Assembly: GCA_041398565.1 (NCBI GenBank)
Contig: JAWKUN010000002.1
Coordinates: 744,001 to 808,000, forward strand
Source of the DNA: DATGPD01 sp041398565
Lineage (GTDB): Bacteria > Planctomycetota > UBA1135 > UBA2386
Length of the DNA stretch: 64,000 nucleotides
Direction: 5' to 3'
Below the pieces are notes generated by a model. The model was not told the origin of the DNA and did not search any database. It saw only the letters and a list, made by a program, of their open reading frames with translations. Positions within the stretch are counted from its first letter, which is position 1. Each line of letters starts with the position of its first letter. Position numbers and translations under genes: made by a program. This document shows, piece after piece, positions 34,713 through 45,847 of the stretch.

Positions 34713-36209
34713 ATGATGCGATCGATGTTTCACTTCCCCCTGGTCGGCCTGTTCCTGGTCGCCCAGATCCTGGTCGGCGTGGTGCTGCCGGCGCAGGCCG
34801 TGCAATTGCAGAACGGCCGGTTGCTCGTCGGCGAAGTCACCAACGTCACCGGCGAGGGACTGGTGCTCAACCGGGTCGACACCGGCGGCGTGTTGCAGCT
34901 GCGCTGGGACCATCTGTCTGCCGAGTCGGCGGCCGAGCTCAAGCGCGCCTTCAACATCTCGGTCGAGGACGACGCCGAGGTGATGGTGGAAGCCGACGTG
35001 CTCACCTTCGTCGCGCCCACCGGCGGGGTGGAAGAGGTGATCGGCAAGCACGTCGGCGGCGACGGCGACGTCATCAACATCCGCGCGCGCGGGCTGGTGG
35101 TCCCGGTGCCCAAGCGCACGCTCAACTCCTGGATCAAGCGGCCGGTGCCGGCGCTGTCGGTCTACACCAAGGAGGAGTTGTACCTGGCCAAGCTGGCCGA
35201 GGTCGCGCCGGGCGAGGACGCCGACAAGCACATCCTCCTGGCCGACGTGCTGGTGCGGGTGGGTGACTACGAGCGGGCCGAGCAGCACCTCAAGCGCGCC
35301 CAGGACCTCAAGAACAGCAAGCAGCCCCAGGCGCTGCGGGCCAAGCTCGAGCGCGTCAAGCTGTACAAGGAGGCCGCCGGTGAGCGCTCCCTGCTCGACA
35401 AGATCAAGACCGCCCGCGCGCGCAAGGACTTCGTGCGCGGCCGCGAGTGGATCAAGGACTTCGAGACGAAGTACCCGAAGAGCAACCTCATCCCGGAGCT
35501 GAACGCCGAGAAGCAGCGCTTCGAGGCCGCGCGCGAGCGCTACTACGTCGCCCGCGTGTTCGAGGCCTGCAACCAACTGGTGACCACGGTCGCCAAGTCC
35601 AAGTGCGCGGAGAGCGGCGTGACCCTGCAGGCGGTGCGCGACTACGCCCAGAGTGGCATGGGCAAGGAGATCCGCAAGCGCGTCGCCGAACGCCTGACGA
35701 TCCCGGCCACCGAGGTCGAGGAACTGTGGGGCAAGCGCGTCACCAGCGGTGTCGCGCAGGGTTCGACGCAGTTCTCGTACGGCGTCGGGTCGTGGGTGTT
35801 GGGCGACAGGGAGATCATCAAGGGCACGCAGCAGGCGAAGGCCGATGCTGCGGGCGGCAAGCAGAAGTCCCAGCAGGAGCAGCGCGACGAGCGCTTGCAG
35901 CGCAAGATCCAGGAGTTCCTCCGGCGTTCGCAGGAAGCGCAGAAGAACGCCGGCAGCGCCCCCAAGGAGGAGACCGACGAGGACTGGTGGAAGAGCGCGT
36001 CCCCCGACGAGCGCGTCAACTTCGTGCGCTCCTTCTACGCCGAGAACTCCGGCGACATGGAGGTGGTGAGTGCGCATGTCTCGCCGTGCCGAACGTGCGG
36101 CGCCGAAGGGTTCCTGGCAGTCTTGGGCAGCGCCGGCGGCGACGAGAAGAAGATCAAGTGCTGGACGTGCAAGGGCACCCGCTTCGTCCGGTGGATCCGC
36201 GCCCGCTGA
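34713..36209 (+). CDS. Secreted TPR-like protein with C-terminal zinc-ribbon motif
   Basis: 498 residues; ATG at 34713 (a second in-frame ATG follows at once). A signal peptide (FPLVGLFLVAQILVGVVLPAQA) precedes an SH3-like segment (VQLQNGRLLVGEVTNVTGEG), then TPR-like helices (ILLADVLVRVGDYERAEQHL) and a Lys/Gln-rich coiled region. The end holds CRTCGAEGFL and CWTCKGTRF, a four-Cys zinc ribbon similar to the DnaJ central domain. Function unknown; its place behind the pseudopilins suggests a periplasmic accessory part. The parvulin gene overlaps its end by 19 bases. Confidence 0.6.
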   Translation: MMRSMFHFPLVGLFLVAQILVGVVLPAQAVQLQNGRLLVGEVTNVTGEGLVLNRVDTGGVLQLRWDHLSAESAAELKRAFNISVEDDAEVMVEADVLTFVAPTGGVEEVIGKHVGGDGDVINIRARGLVVPVPKRTLNSWIKRPVPALSVYTKEELYLAKLAEVAPGEDADKHILLADVLVRVGDYERAEQHLKRAQDLKNSKQPQALRAKLERVKLYKEAAGERSLLDKIKTARARKDFVRGREWIKDFETKYPKSNLIPELNAEKQRFEAARERYYVARVFEACNQLVTTVAKSKCAESGVTLQAVRDYAQSGMGKEIRKRVAERLTIPATEVEELWGKRVTSGVAQGSTQFSYGVGSWVLGDREIIKGTQQAKADAAGGKQKSQQEQRDERLQRKIQEFLRRSQEAQKNAGSAPKEETDEDWWKSASPDERVNFVRSFYAENSGDMEVVSAHVSPCRTCGAEGFLAVLGSAGGDEKKIKCWTCKGTRFVRWIRAR

Positions 36210-37255
36210 GCGCGCGCTGCCCCAGGCGGTGGTGGCCGGGAGGTGCGGCGCTCGCCCTGGCGAGCGCGTGCGCGTCGCCCGGTCCGACCGAGCCGCGCGC
36301 GGCCCCCAGCCGCGCACCCGTGCCGGTGCCGGCCGTCGTGCAGACGCCGATTCGTCTCGACGCAGCGGCGCCCGACGCGGTGGCGCCCGAGTCGGGCAGG
36401 CCGAGCGCGGACGAACTCGGTCCGGCCATCTTGCGCCCCTCGCCGGCAGCCGTCGACGCCGAGCTGGCGCGGGTCGGCGATCGCGCGGTGTGGAAGCGTC
36501 ACGCCTACGACCGCCTGCTCGAGACCAACCCGCAGCAGGCACGCGAGCTGGTCGACAGCCTGGTGCTCGACCTGCTGATCGCCGACTTGGCCGAGGCCTA
36601 CGGGGTGGTCGTCAGCGCCGGCGACGTCGACAAGAAGCTCCTCGAGGAGGAGGCGCAGCTGCGCGAGCGCATCGCCACCGAGTTCCAGGGGCAGATGGAC
36701 TACGACCGCTACCTCCTGCAGCAGTTCGGTATGGACGGGGCCGAGTATGCGCGTTGGCGGCGGTTGACCCTGGCGCGCACGCTGTATCGCCAATACGTGA
36801 TCCGCTACCACGCCATGCGCGGCGACCGGGTGCAGGTGCGCTACATCGTCACCAGCGACCGGGGGGTGTTGGAGGAGGTGCGCAAGCAGGTCAAGGAGGG
36901 GGCGAGCTTCTCGCGCCTGGCGTTGCGCCATTCGGAGGACGAGAGCCGCAAGGACGGTGGCTTGCTGCCGCCCTTCGGCCCCGGCCTCGAACACCCGATC
37001 GCCGACGTCGCGCTCGGGCTCGCGGCCGGCGAGCTGTCGGAGGTGGTGGAGCGCGAGGTCGACGGGCAGAAGCGCTGCTACCTGGTGAGCTGCCTGCGAC
37101 GGCTTCCAGCGGACAAGCGCTCCTTCGCCGAGGTGCGTGCCGAGATCGACGAGGACATCAAGGCGCGGCCCTTGTCGCGCTTCGACTTCCACAGCTTCTA
37201 CTTTGCCACGCGCGGTGCGGCGGAAACGCTTCGCAACCCCGAGCCAGGGCGCTAG
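36191..37255 (+). CDS. Parvulin-type (PpiC/SurA-like) peptidyl-prolyl isomerase lipoprotein
   Basis: 354 residues from the GTG at 36191, which overlaps the previous gene. The start gives a signal sequence with lipobox-like ALASAC. A Pro/Ala-rich spacer leads to a SurA-like N-terminal helical part (about 85-200), then a parvulin domain: VQVRYIVTSDRGVLEEVRKQ, FSRLALRHSEDESRKDGGLL, PFGPGL, IADVALGLAAGELSEVVE. The RHSED..S..DGG motif is diagnostic. Its job is probably folding of exported proteins; operon context suggests pilus or secreted substrates. No in-frame ATG exists before the signal sequence, hence GTG. Confidence 0.8.
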   Translation: MDPRPLSARCPRRWWPGGAALALASACASPGPTEPRAAPSRAPVPVPAVVQTPIRLDAAAPDAVAPESGRPSADELGPAILRPSPAAVDAELARVGDRAVWKRHAYDRLLETNPQQARELVDSLVLDLLIADLAEAYGVVVSAGDVDKKLLEEEAQLRERIATEFQGQMDYDRYLLQQFGMDGAEYARWRRLTLARTLYRQYVIRYHAMRGDRVQVRYIVTSDRGVLEEVRKQVKEGASFSRLALRHSEDESRKDGGLLPPFGPGLEHPIADVALGLAAGELSEVVEREVDGQKRCYLVSCLRRLPADKRSFAEVRAEIDEDIKARPLSRFDFHSFYFATRGAAETLRNPEPGR

Positions 37256-37266
37256 GATGCCGGCCC

Positions 37267-38343
37267 ATGGATGACATCTCGCGCGATCCGCACCCGGATG
37301 CGCATGCGACGCCGGAGTCGGGTCCGTGGATCAAGGGGCCGGCCCCGGAGTCCGTCCTTCCCGATCAGGCCGTGGGCGAGCGGCTGCGCGCCCCCCTCGA
37401 CTCGGCGGTGGCCGCCGGCGGCGACGAGGAAACGGACCGTTTCGACCTCGACGCGAGCGCACCGAGGGCGTTGCCCGTTGCGCCCCGCCTGCCTCGCGTG
37501 CTGCCGCTGGCGCCCGTCTGCGATGACGAGGAGGACATCGACGTGGTCGACGACGCGGTCGACGATGGCGTCGACGACGCGGACGCCGAGGCGCTGGCGA
37601 CGAGCCGCGCCCTCGACGGGGCCTCCGGCGACGAACCCGGCAGCGAACTCGACTGTGAACCCGACCGTGAACCCGACGCCGAACCGGGGGCCGGCGGCGA
37701 CCCGGAAATGCGCAGCGGATCGGGGGACGGCGACGATCGCGGGCTGGAACCGGCGGCGCCGCCCGCTGCTGCCGATGCGACCCTCGAGGTGGAGGAGGCG
37801 AGTGCCGAGCCGATCACCGACCCAACCAAGCTCGTCCGGGTGGTGTTCGGCTTGCTCCTCACCAACCGCGACGGTCTCAGCGCGTTGCGCCTGGCTCAGG
37901 CCTGCGACACCACTCAAGAAGCCGTGCGCACGGCGCTCGCCGCCCTGCGCGACAACCTGACGGCGCTGGGCGCGCCGCTCGAGCTCACGCAGAGCGGCGA
38001 GTCGTACAAGCTGTGGACGGCTCCCGACGTGTTCCCTTATCTGGAGCGCCTGCGCGGCATCAAGTCGACCGAGCGGTTGTCGCCGGCTGCGCTCGAGACG
38101 CTGGCGGTGGTCGCCTACCGGCAACCGGTGTTCCGCGCCGAAATCGAGGCGGTGCGCGGCGTGAAGGCGGGGCCGATGCTGCGCACGCTGCTCGACTGCA
38201 AGCTCATCAAGGTGGTCGGCCGCGCCGACGTGCCGGGCCGACCTCTGCAGTACGGCACGACGCAGCTCTTCCTCGAGCGCTTCGGCCTGTCGTCGCTGTC
38301 GGACCTGCCGAGCGTCAAGGAGTTCAAGGGCCTGACCGGCTGA
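37267..38343 (+). CDS. scpB: Segregation and condensation protein B with long acidic N-terminal extension
   Basis: ScpB joins ScpA and Smc in the condensin complex that organises and segregates the chromosome. The conserved part is the last 190 residues: two winged helices with VVFGLLLTNRDGLSALRLAQ, LELTQSGESYKLWTAPDVFP and the signature LSPAALETLAVVAYRQPVFR, then VKAGPMLRTLLDCKLIKVVG and YGTTQLFLERFGL. The first about 165 residues are Asp/Glu/Pro/Ala-rich and disordered-looking, partly encoded by a repetitive GAACCCGA tract near 37640-37690. ScpB is usually near 200 residues. No scpA is adjacent. Confidence 0.93.
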   Translation: MDDISRDPHPDAHATPESGPWIKGPAPESVLPDQAVGERLRAPLDSAVAAGGDEETDRFDLDASAPRALPVAPRLPRVLPLAPVCDDEEDIDVVDDAVDDGVDDADAEALATSRALDGASGDEPGSELDCEPDREPDAEPGAGGDPEMRSGSGDGDDRGLEPAAPPAAADATLEVEEASAEPITDPTKLVRVVFGLLLTNRDGLSALRLAQACDTTQEAVRTALAALRDNLTALGAPLELTQSGESYKLWTAPDVFPYLERLRGIKSTERLSPAALETLAVVAYRQPVFRAEIEAVRGVKAGPMLRTLLDCKLIKVVGRADVPGRPLQYGTTQLFLERFGLSSLSDLPSVKEFKGLTG

Positions 38344-38444
38344 TCGATCGGCCGCGTGCTCCGTCGTGTGTCTCGCCGCCCGTCGGTTGCTGCCACTGCA
38401 GGTTGCAGCGGGCCCCGGCCTTCGGCATCATGCGCACCCCATCG

Positions 38445-38522
38445 GTCCCGCTCGTCTAGGCCGGCCTAGGACACCAGATTTTCATTCTGGGAACACGGGT
38501 TCGAATCCCGTGCGGGATACCA
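38445..38522 (+). tRNA. tRNA-Glu (anticodon TTC)
   Basis: Acceptor arms GTCCCGC and GCGGGAT pair in all seven positions (one G-T at the end). The anticodon arm CCAGA/TCTGG encloses TTTTCAT, anticodon TTC. The T-arm is ACGGG-TTCGAAT-CCCGT. CCA is encoded (38520-38522). The D-arm has a palindromic TAGGCCGGCCTA core. 78 bases in all. Confidence 0.95.
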
Positions 38523-38601
38523 ACGCGACGGCGGCGGCCACGAGGCTGCCGTCGTCGCTCTCTTTCAGGGCGGCGGCTCGCCCGAGCGGCGGGGGCGGGC
38601 G

Positions 38602-39876
38602 GTGGTGAGCCGTCGTCAGCAGCGCCTGGCGTGGTGCCTGTTCGACTTCGCCAACAGCGCCTTCAACACGGTCGTCGTCACCTTCGTGTACGCCACCTAC
38701 TTCGCCACGACCCTGGTGGGGGGCAAGGAGCGCGGCGACGCTGCCTGGGCCGACATGATGTCGGTGTCGGGGCTCGCCATCGCCGTGCTGGCGCCGTTCG
38801 CCGGCGCCCACGCCGACCGTAGCGCGCACAAGCGGCGCTGGCTGGTCGGAACCTCGCTGGTCGTGGTCGCCTGCTCGGCAGCGCTGGTGCTGCCGGCGCC
38901 CGACCCCGCGCTCGGGCGCGGCAGCGCCTCGTCCGTTTGGTCGGCCCTGCTGCTGGTCGGTTTGGCCAACGTCGCCTTCGAGCTGATGTTCGTGTTCTAC
39001 AACGCCTTCCTGCCGCAGCTGGCGACGCCGACCGACATGGGGCGCCTGTCCGGGCGCGGCTGGGCGTTCGGCTACGTCGGCGGGCTGGCTTGCTTGGCGC
39101 TGTGCCTCGGCTTCGTCGGGTTCGGCAGCGTCGGCCCCTGGGTGACCCGCGAAGGGGCACTGAACGTGCGCGTCACCGCGCTGGTCGTCGCTTTCTGGTT
39201 CCTGGTGTTCGGGCTGCCGATGTTCTTGCTGGTGCGCGACGAACGCGCGTCGCCGCGCGAGACGTTGCCACCGAGCGCGGCGCCACGCTCGGTACTCGCC
39301 ACCGTGCGCAGCCTGCCGCAGCGTCCCGACCTGCTGCGCTTCTTGCTGGCGCATCTCGTCTACAACGACGCGCTCATGGGTCTGATCAACCTGGCCGGGC
39401 TGTACATGGCGATCACGTTGGGGATGTCGACGGGAGAGATCATGGTGACGGCGATCGGCCTCAACGTGCTGGCCGGCATCGGCGCCCTCGGCTTCGGCGG
39501 CCTCGACGACCGGCTCGGTCCACGCCCTGTCATCTTGCTCAGTCTCGTGCTGCTCGTCGGCGGCAGCGTGCTCGCCATCGCCGTGCCGACCAAGCAGGCT
39601 TTCTGGGTCGCCGCCTCGTTGGTCGGTGTCGGCATGGGCCCCAACCAGTCCGCCAGCCGCACTCTGCTGGCGCGGTTGGCCGAGGGTGGGCGCAGCGCCG
39701 AGTACTTCGGCTTGTTCGCGCTCTCGGGCAAGGCGACGGTGTGGCTGGCGCCGTTCCTGTTCGCGCGCGTGGTGGAGGCGACCGAGAGCCAGCGCCTGGG
39801 CCTGCTGCCGTTGCTTCTGATGTTCGCGATCGGCTTCGTGCTCATGCTCGGCGTACGCCACGACGGCAAGCGGTAG
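38602..39876 (+). CDS. UMF1-family MFS transporter
   Basis: 424 residues with about 12 transmembrane helices. The start VSRRQQRLAWCLFDFANSAF, with the WxLxDFANSAF pattern, is the hallmark of the UMF1 family (related to yeast vacuolar Atg22). Other family features are ATYFATTLVGG and YNAFLPQLATPTDMGRLSGR, followed by GWAFGYVGG. The substrate is unknown; amino-acid efflux is proposed for Atg22. GTG start at 38602. It stands alone, 80 bases after the tRNA and followed by a palindromic tandem repeat. Confidence 0.85.
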   Translation: MVSRRQQRLAWCLFDFANSAFNTVVVTFVYATYFATTLVGGKERGDAAWADMMSVSGLAIAVLAPFAGAHADRSAHKRRWLVGTSLVVVACSAALVLPAPDPALGRGSASSVWSALLLVGLANVAFELMFVFYNAFLPQLATPTDMGRLSGRGWAFGYVGGLACLALCLGFVGFGSVGPWVTREGALNVRVTALVVAFWFLVFGLPMFLLVRDERASPRETLPPSAAPRSVLATVRSLPQRPDLLRFLLAHLVYNDALMGLINLAGLYMAITLGMSTGEIMVTAIGLNVLAGIGALGFGGLDDRLGPRPVILLSLVLLVGGSVLAIAVPTKQAFWVAASLVGVGMGPNQSASRTLLARLAEGGRSAEYFGLFALSGKATVWLAPFLFARVVEATESQRLGLLPLLLMFAIGFVLMLGVRHDGKR

Positions 39877-39912
39877 GTCGCGGGCAGACCGCGCCGCCGC
39901 CGTTCGCCGACC

Positions 39913-39978
39913 TCGACGATGGTCGGTCGACGATGGTCGGTCGACGATGGCCGGACGACCATGGCCGTCGGCCATCGT
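39913..39978. repeat. 14-base tandem repeat followed by its inverted form
   Basis: TCGACGATGGTCGG occurs twice and once more as TCGACGATGGCCGG (39913-39954). The following ACGACCATGGCCGTCGGCCATCGT is partly complementary, so the whole can fold as a hairpin between the MFS gene and the next gene. Possible terminator. Confidence 0.6.
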
Positions 39979-40047
39979 GCCAGCCTTGCAGCGCATGCAG
40001 CCATGCTGCACCGGTGAACGCCCGGTCGCCCTGTTATCGTCCGGTCC

Positions 40048-41883
40048 ATGTCGACTCGTCCGGTGAGGGTAGGTGTCGCCGTTGCAGCCGCGCTGGGGCT
40101 ACCGCTCGCCGCGCAGCAGGTCGTGAGGAAGGAGGGTCGGACCGAAGCGCCGGTCGCCGCAGCCGCGCCGGTGACCGGGCGCGTCGAGGGGCTGGTGGTC
40201 GACAGCCTGTCGCAGCCGATCGCTGCCGCCGATGTCTGGGTCGTGGACAGCGAGGGCACGACCGTCGCGCGCACCAAGGCCGACGGCGGTGGCGTGTTCG
40301 TGCTCGGGCGGGTGCCGATGCCCGAGTTCCGCTACTGGCAGGTGCACGCCAGCGCGCCCGGCCGACTCGAGGCGACCGACTACGTGGCGCCACGGCAGGG
40401 GGTGGGCGCGGCGCGCCTGCAGCTCTTCGACGCGGCGCGGCTCGCGGGCCGAGTCGTCGACGAGGGCGGCAAGGGTATCGCCGGCGCCGAGGTGGTCGTG
40501 GCGTACAACCGATCGCGCGTCGTGCGCAGCAGGTGCGTGGCCACCACCGATGCCGAGGGTGGTTTCGTGGTCGACGCTGCGCCGCTCGGGTTGCTCGATG
40601 TGTCCGCCACGGCGCCCGGCTGCGAGTGCGGTGAGACCACGGTGCACGTGACCGGCGCAGCCGAGGGTGAAGCACCGGTGACGGTGCGGCTCGAGCCCGG
40701 CGAGGGGCTCCCGTTGGCGGTCGAGGTCGCCGGGTTGTCGGCGGAGGAGGCCGTCGACGTGAGGGTCCGGCTTCTGCCCTACCGCGACGGCGGCGCGCGC
40801 GAGCTACCGCCGCGGCTGGTCGCCGGTCGTCTCGACGCCGACGGCAAGTGGCGCGCGCAGGGGCTGCCCAAGGCGCAGTACCGGGTTTCGGTGACGGCGC
40901 GGGATCTGAGCTTCGAGCCGCGCGAGGTCGTGCTCTACCAGCAGCACCGCGGGGCTCGCATGCTCGGGCCGGCGCCGGAGGCGACCAGCGATCCCGTTGC
41001 CCGCTTCCGAGCCTTCCGCGTCGAGAACGTGACGCTGCGCGGCAAGGTGGTCGACGACGCCGGTCAGGGCCTGGCCGGCGAGACCGTGGTGGCGCGCGCC
41101 GCGAACGGCGGGCGCGAGGCCACCGCGCGTACCGCCGACGACGGCACGTTCACCCTGGTGAGTCCGCTGGCGCCGGGTGTGGAGTGCGTGTTCTACCTGC
41201 GCGAGTCGACGTGGATCACGGCGCAGGAGCCGCAGATGGATCAGGGCTACCTCGACCGCCGCGACCTGTTGTGGCACCGCGCCAAGGTCGATCCGGCGCA
41301 CGAACTGGTGCTGCGCTGCAAGCGTCCGGCCGTGGTGCGCGGGCGCCTCGTCGACGGCGAGGGGCAGCCGGTGCGTTGGACGCAGGTGACGCTCGAGGAG
41401 TCGAGCGCGACGCGGCACCCGACGTGGATGTACTGGACGCGGACGCTCACGGCGGCCGACGGCACGTTCAGCTTCCGGGTGACCGCGCTCGAGGATGCGG
41501 CGCGGGTGGCAGTCGAAGGGCCGCAAGGCGCGGGCGTCTCGGCGGAGCTGCAGCTGCGTTGGGGCGATGTCTACGCCGTCGGCGATATCGTCCTGACTGC
41601 GCCAGCGACGATCGCGGGAGTGGTGCGCGGTCCGCGGCAGGATCCGGTGCCGGGCGCGCGGGTGTGGCTGCGCGATTGGGACTTCGGCACCAATCAGCAG
41701 AAGAGCGGAAGCGTGGTCGAGACGGTCACGGATCGCCAGGGTCGCTACCGTTTCGTCGGGGTGCCGCCGGGCGGTGCCTGGCTGCAAGTGACGCTGGACG
41801 AGGCTTTCCCCATGGACCGCGCGGCCGAGCCCTTCGAGGTGAAGTCGGGCGACGCCCTCGAGTTCGACCTCGTGCTGAAGTGA
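40048..41883 (+). CDS. Secreted protein with repeated carboxypeptidase-regulatory-like domains
   Basis: 611 residues. An Ala-rich signal peptide (VAVAAALGLPLAAQQ) is followed by about five beta-sandwich repeats of the CarboxypepD_reg type. Each starts with a strand such as VEGLVVDSLSQPIAAADVWV, LAGRVVDEGGKGIAGAEVVV, LRGKVVDDAGQGLAGETVVA, VRGRLVDGEGQPVRWTQVTL or IAGVVRGPRQDPVPGARVWL, and several end in DGTF or QGRYRF strands. Such repeats are structural or adhesion modules of surface proteins. No catalytic domain is visible. The gene is convergent with the aldo/keto reductase gene. Confidence 0.78.
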   Translation: MSTRPVRVGVAVAAALGLPLAAQQVVRKEGRTEAPVAAAAPVTGRVEGLVVDSLSQPIAAADVWVVDSEGTTVARTKADGGGVFVLGRVPMPEFRYWQVHASAPGRLEATDYVAPRQGVGAARLQLFDAARLAGRVVDEGGKGIAGAEVVVAYNRSRVVRSRCVATTDAEGGFVVDAAPLGLLDVSATAPGCECGETTVHVTGAAEGEAPVTVRLEPGEGLPLAVEVAGLSAEEAVDVRVRLLPYRDGGARELPPRLVAGRLDADGKWRAQGLPKAQYRVSVTARDLSFEPREVVLYQQHRGARMLGPAPEATSDPVARFRAFRVENVTLRGKVVDDAGQGLAGETVVARAANGGREATARTADDGTFTLVSPLAPGVECVFYLRESTWITAQEPQMDQGYLDRRDLLWHRAKVDPAHELVLRCKRPAVVRGRLVDGEGQPVRWTQVTLEESSATRHPTWMYWTRTLTAADGTFSFRVTALEDAARVAVEGPQGAGVSAELQLRWGDVYAVGDIVLTAPATIAGVVRGPRQDPVPGARVWLRDWDFGTNQQKSGSVVETVTDRQGRYRFVGVPPGGAWLQVTLDEAFPMDRAAEPFEVKSGDALEFDLVLK

Positions 41884-41919
41884 CGCGCGCGTCGCCGGGT
41901 GCCGTGAGGCGGATCGGAT

Positions 41920-43071
41920 TCACGCGTCCGGGCTTGGCACCGTCAGGATGCAGGTCGCGCCGGTCGCGTGGTCGGCCGTCTCGAACGAGAGCGTGATCTG
42001 TCGCTGACCGGCGCCGAAGCCGTCGCGGGGCAGGGTGAAGGCGAAGCCCGAAGCCAGCGCTTCGGGCGCACCGCTGTGCGCGGCTTGCACGTCGGGGCGT
42101 GGCTGACCATGGGAGGCCTCGCCGAGCACCTGGTCGCCGGCGAGCACGCGGATGCGCAAGGTGCTGCCGGTGACGAATGCCCAGCCGCTGATCCGCGTCG
42201 CGGTCACCTCGTCGACGTGGTAGCGCACGCGCGGGCGCTCGGCGAGGCGGTCGATGCGCGCCAATTGCTCGGGCGACAGGCGCAGCGTGCGCACGGCGAA
42301 GTTCTCGGCCAGGTGTCGGTCGTCGGTCGACAACGGAATCACGGCGAAGCCGTGCTCGACCGCCCAACGCAGCATCACCTGGGCCCGGGTGATGCCGCAC
42401 TCGGCGGCGACCGAGTCGATCGCCGTGCCGGGGCCGAGGCGCCAGGGCGTGCGCGGGAACGCCATGATCCGGATGCCGCGCTCGGCGCACGCGCGGATCG
42501 TGTCGCGGTGGCCTTCGAACACGAACGGGTGCAGGTGGATCTGGTTGGCGACCGGCCGATGCCGCGCGAAGCCCGCCAACTCGTCGAGGTGGGCGATGCC
42601 GAAGTTGGACACGCCGATCGCCCGCACGTGCCCCGCGTCCTTGGCGTCCTCGAGTGCGCGCCACAGGTCTTGCCAGCCGGCGACGGGTTGGTGCACCAGG
42701 AACAGATCGACGTGGCCGCCGAGACGCGCCGCGGACTCGGTGATCGCCGCCCGGCTCGCGGCCAGGCCTGGCGGGTGGTCGACCCCGACCCAGGCCTTGC
42801 TCACCACGAACGCATCGCGGCGCGCGACTCCGGCCTCTGCCAGGCCGGCCATGACGTGCGTCTCGGTGCCGTAGCCGCGCGCCGTGTCGAGCATGCGGAA
42901 GCCGACGCCCAGCGCCTTCGCGACATAGTGAGCACCGTGCTCCGGCCGGCCACGCTCGTGGCCGTCTTCGCAGAAGCCGAACTGGGTGCCACAGCCGACC
43001 AGCGGCATGCGCACGCCGTCGCCCAGGTCGATGCTGGGGTCGAAGCCCGGAGAGTTCTCGATCGCATTCAC
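41920..43071 (-). CDS. Aldo/keto reductase with C-terminal beta-sandwich domain
   Basis: 383 residues from the GTG at 43069-43071; a TTG at 43113 in the same frame is an alternative. AKR barrel (about 10-285): MPLVGCGTQFGF, FRMLDTARGYGTE (catalytic Asp and Tyr), FVVSKAWVG (Lys), VDLFLVHQPVAGWQDLW (His), AIGVSNFGIAHLDEL and IPLSTDD near the NADP site. The last about 95 residues are extra: ISGWAFVTGSTLRIRVLAGD, ASHGQPRPDVQAAHSG and ASGFAFTLPRDGFG resemble a small beta domain (GWA..G.....V..G, RPDV..A, SGF) that I associate with glycosyltransferases and other surface-glycan proteins. This fusion is unusual. Confidence 0.82.
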   Translation of the reverse strand: MNAIENSPGFDPSIDLGDGVRMPLVGCGTQFGFCEDGHERGRPEHGAHYVAKALGVGFRMLDTARGYGTETHVMAGLAEAGVARRDAFVVSKAWVGVDHPPGLAASRAAITESAARLGGHVDLFLVHQPVAGWQDLWRALEDAKDAGHVRAIGVSNFGIAHLDELAGFARHRPVANQIHLHPFVFEGHRDTIRACAERGIRIMAFPRTPWRLGPGTAIDSVAAECGITRAQVMLRWAVEHGFAVIPLSTDDRHLAENFAVRTLRLSPEQLARIDRLAERPRVRYHVDEVTATRISGWAFVTGSTLRIRVLAGDQVLGEASHGQPRPDVQAAHSGAPEALASGFAFTLPRDGFGAGQRQITLSFETADHATGATCILTVPSPDA

Positions 43072-43146
43072 CCCCGCATGATGCCGAACCAACAGAGTGG
43101 AGTCTGACACCAAAGTGTGGGGGTCGTTACGGTGGGGTAACGGGGG

Positions 43147-45681
<2,535 letters not shown>

Positions 45682-45847
45682 GGTGTCCTCCACTCTGCCG
45701 GCGCCGGGTGCACGGGTGCGGGACCGTCCGCCCGCGCGGGCACGCATGGACAACCCGGGCGGGGCCTCGCGGCTTTCGTTTCGGCGCGTCGGCGCCGGTG
45801 CCACCTTCGTCGTAGAGTTGCGAGGAGATCGCGGCACTTGCGGCACA

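Noticed and set aside
19011..36209. A complete type II secretion system or type IV pilus locus
   Set aside because: No secretion ATPase, GspF/PilC, secretin or prepilin peptidase gene is found in the window, so completeness cannot be claimed.
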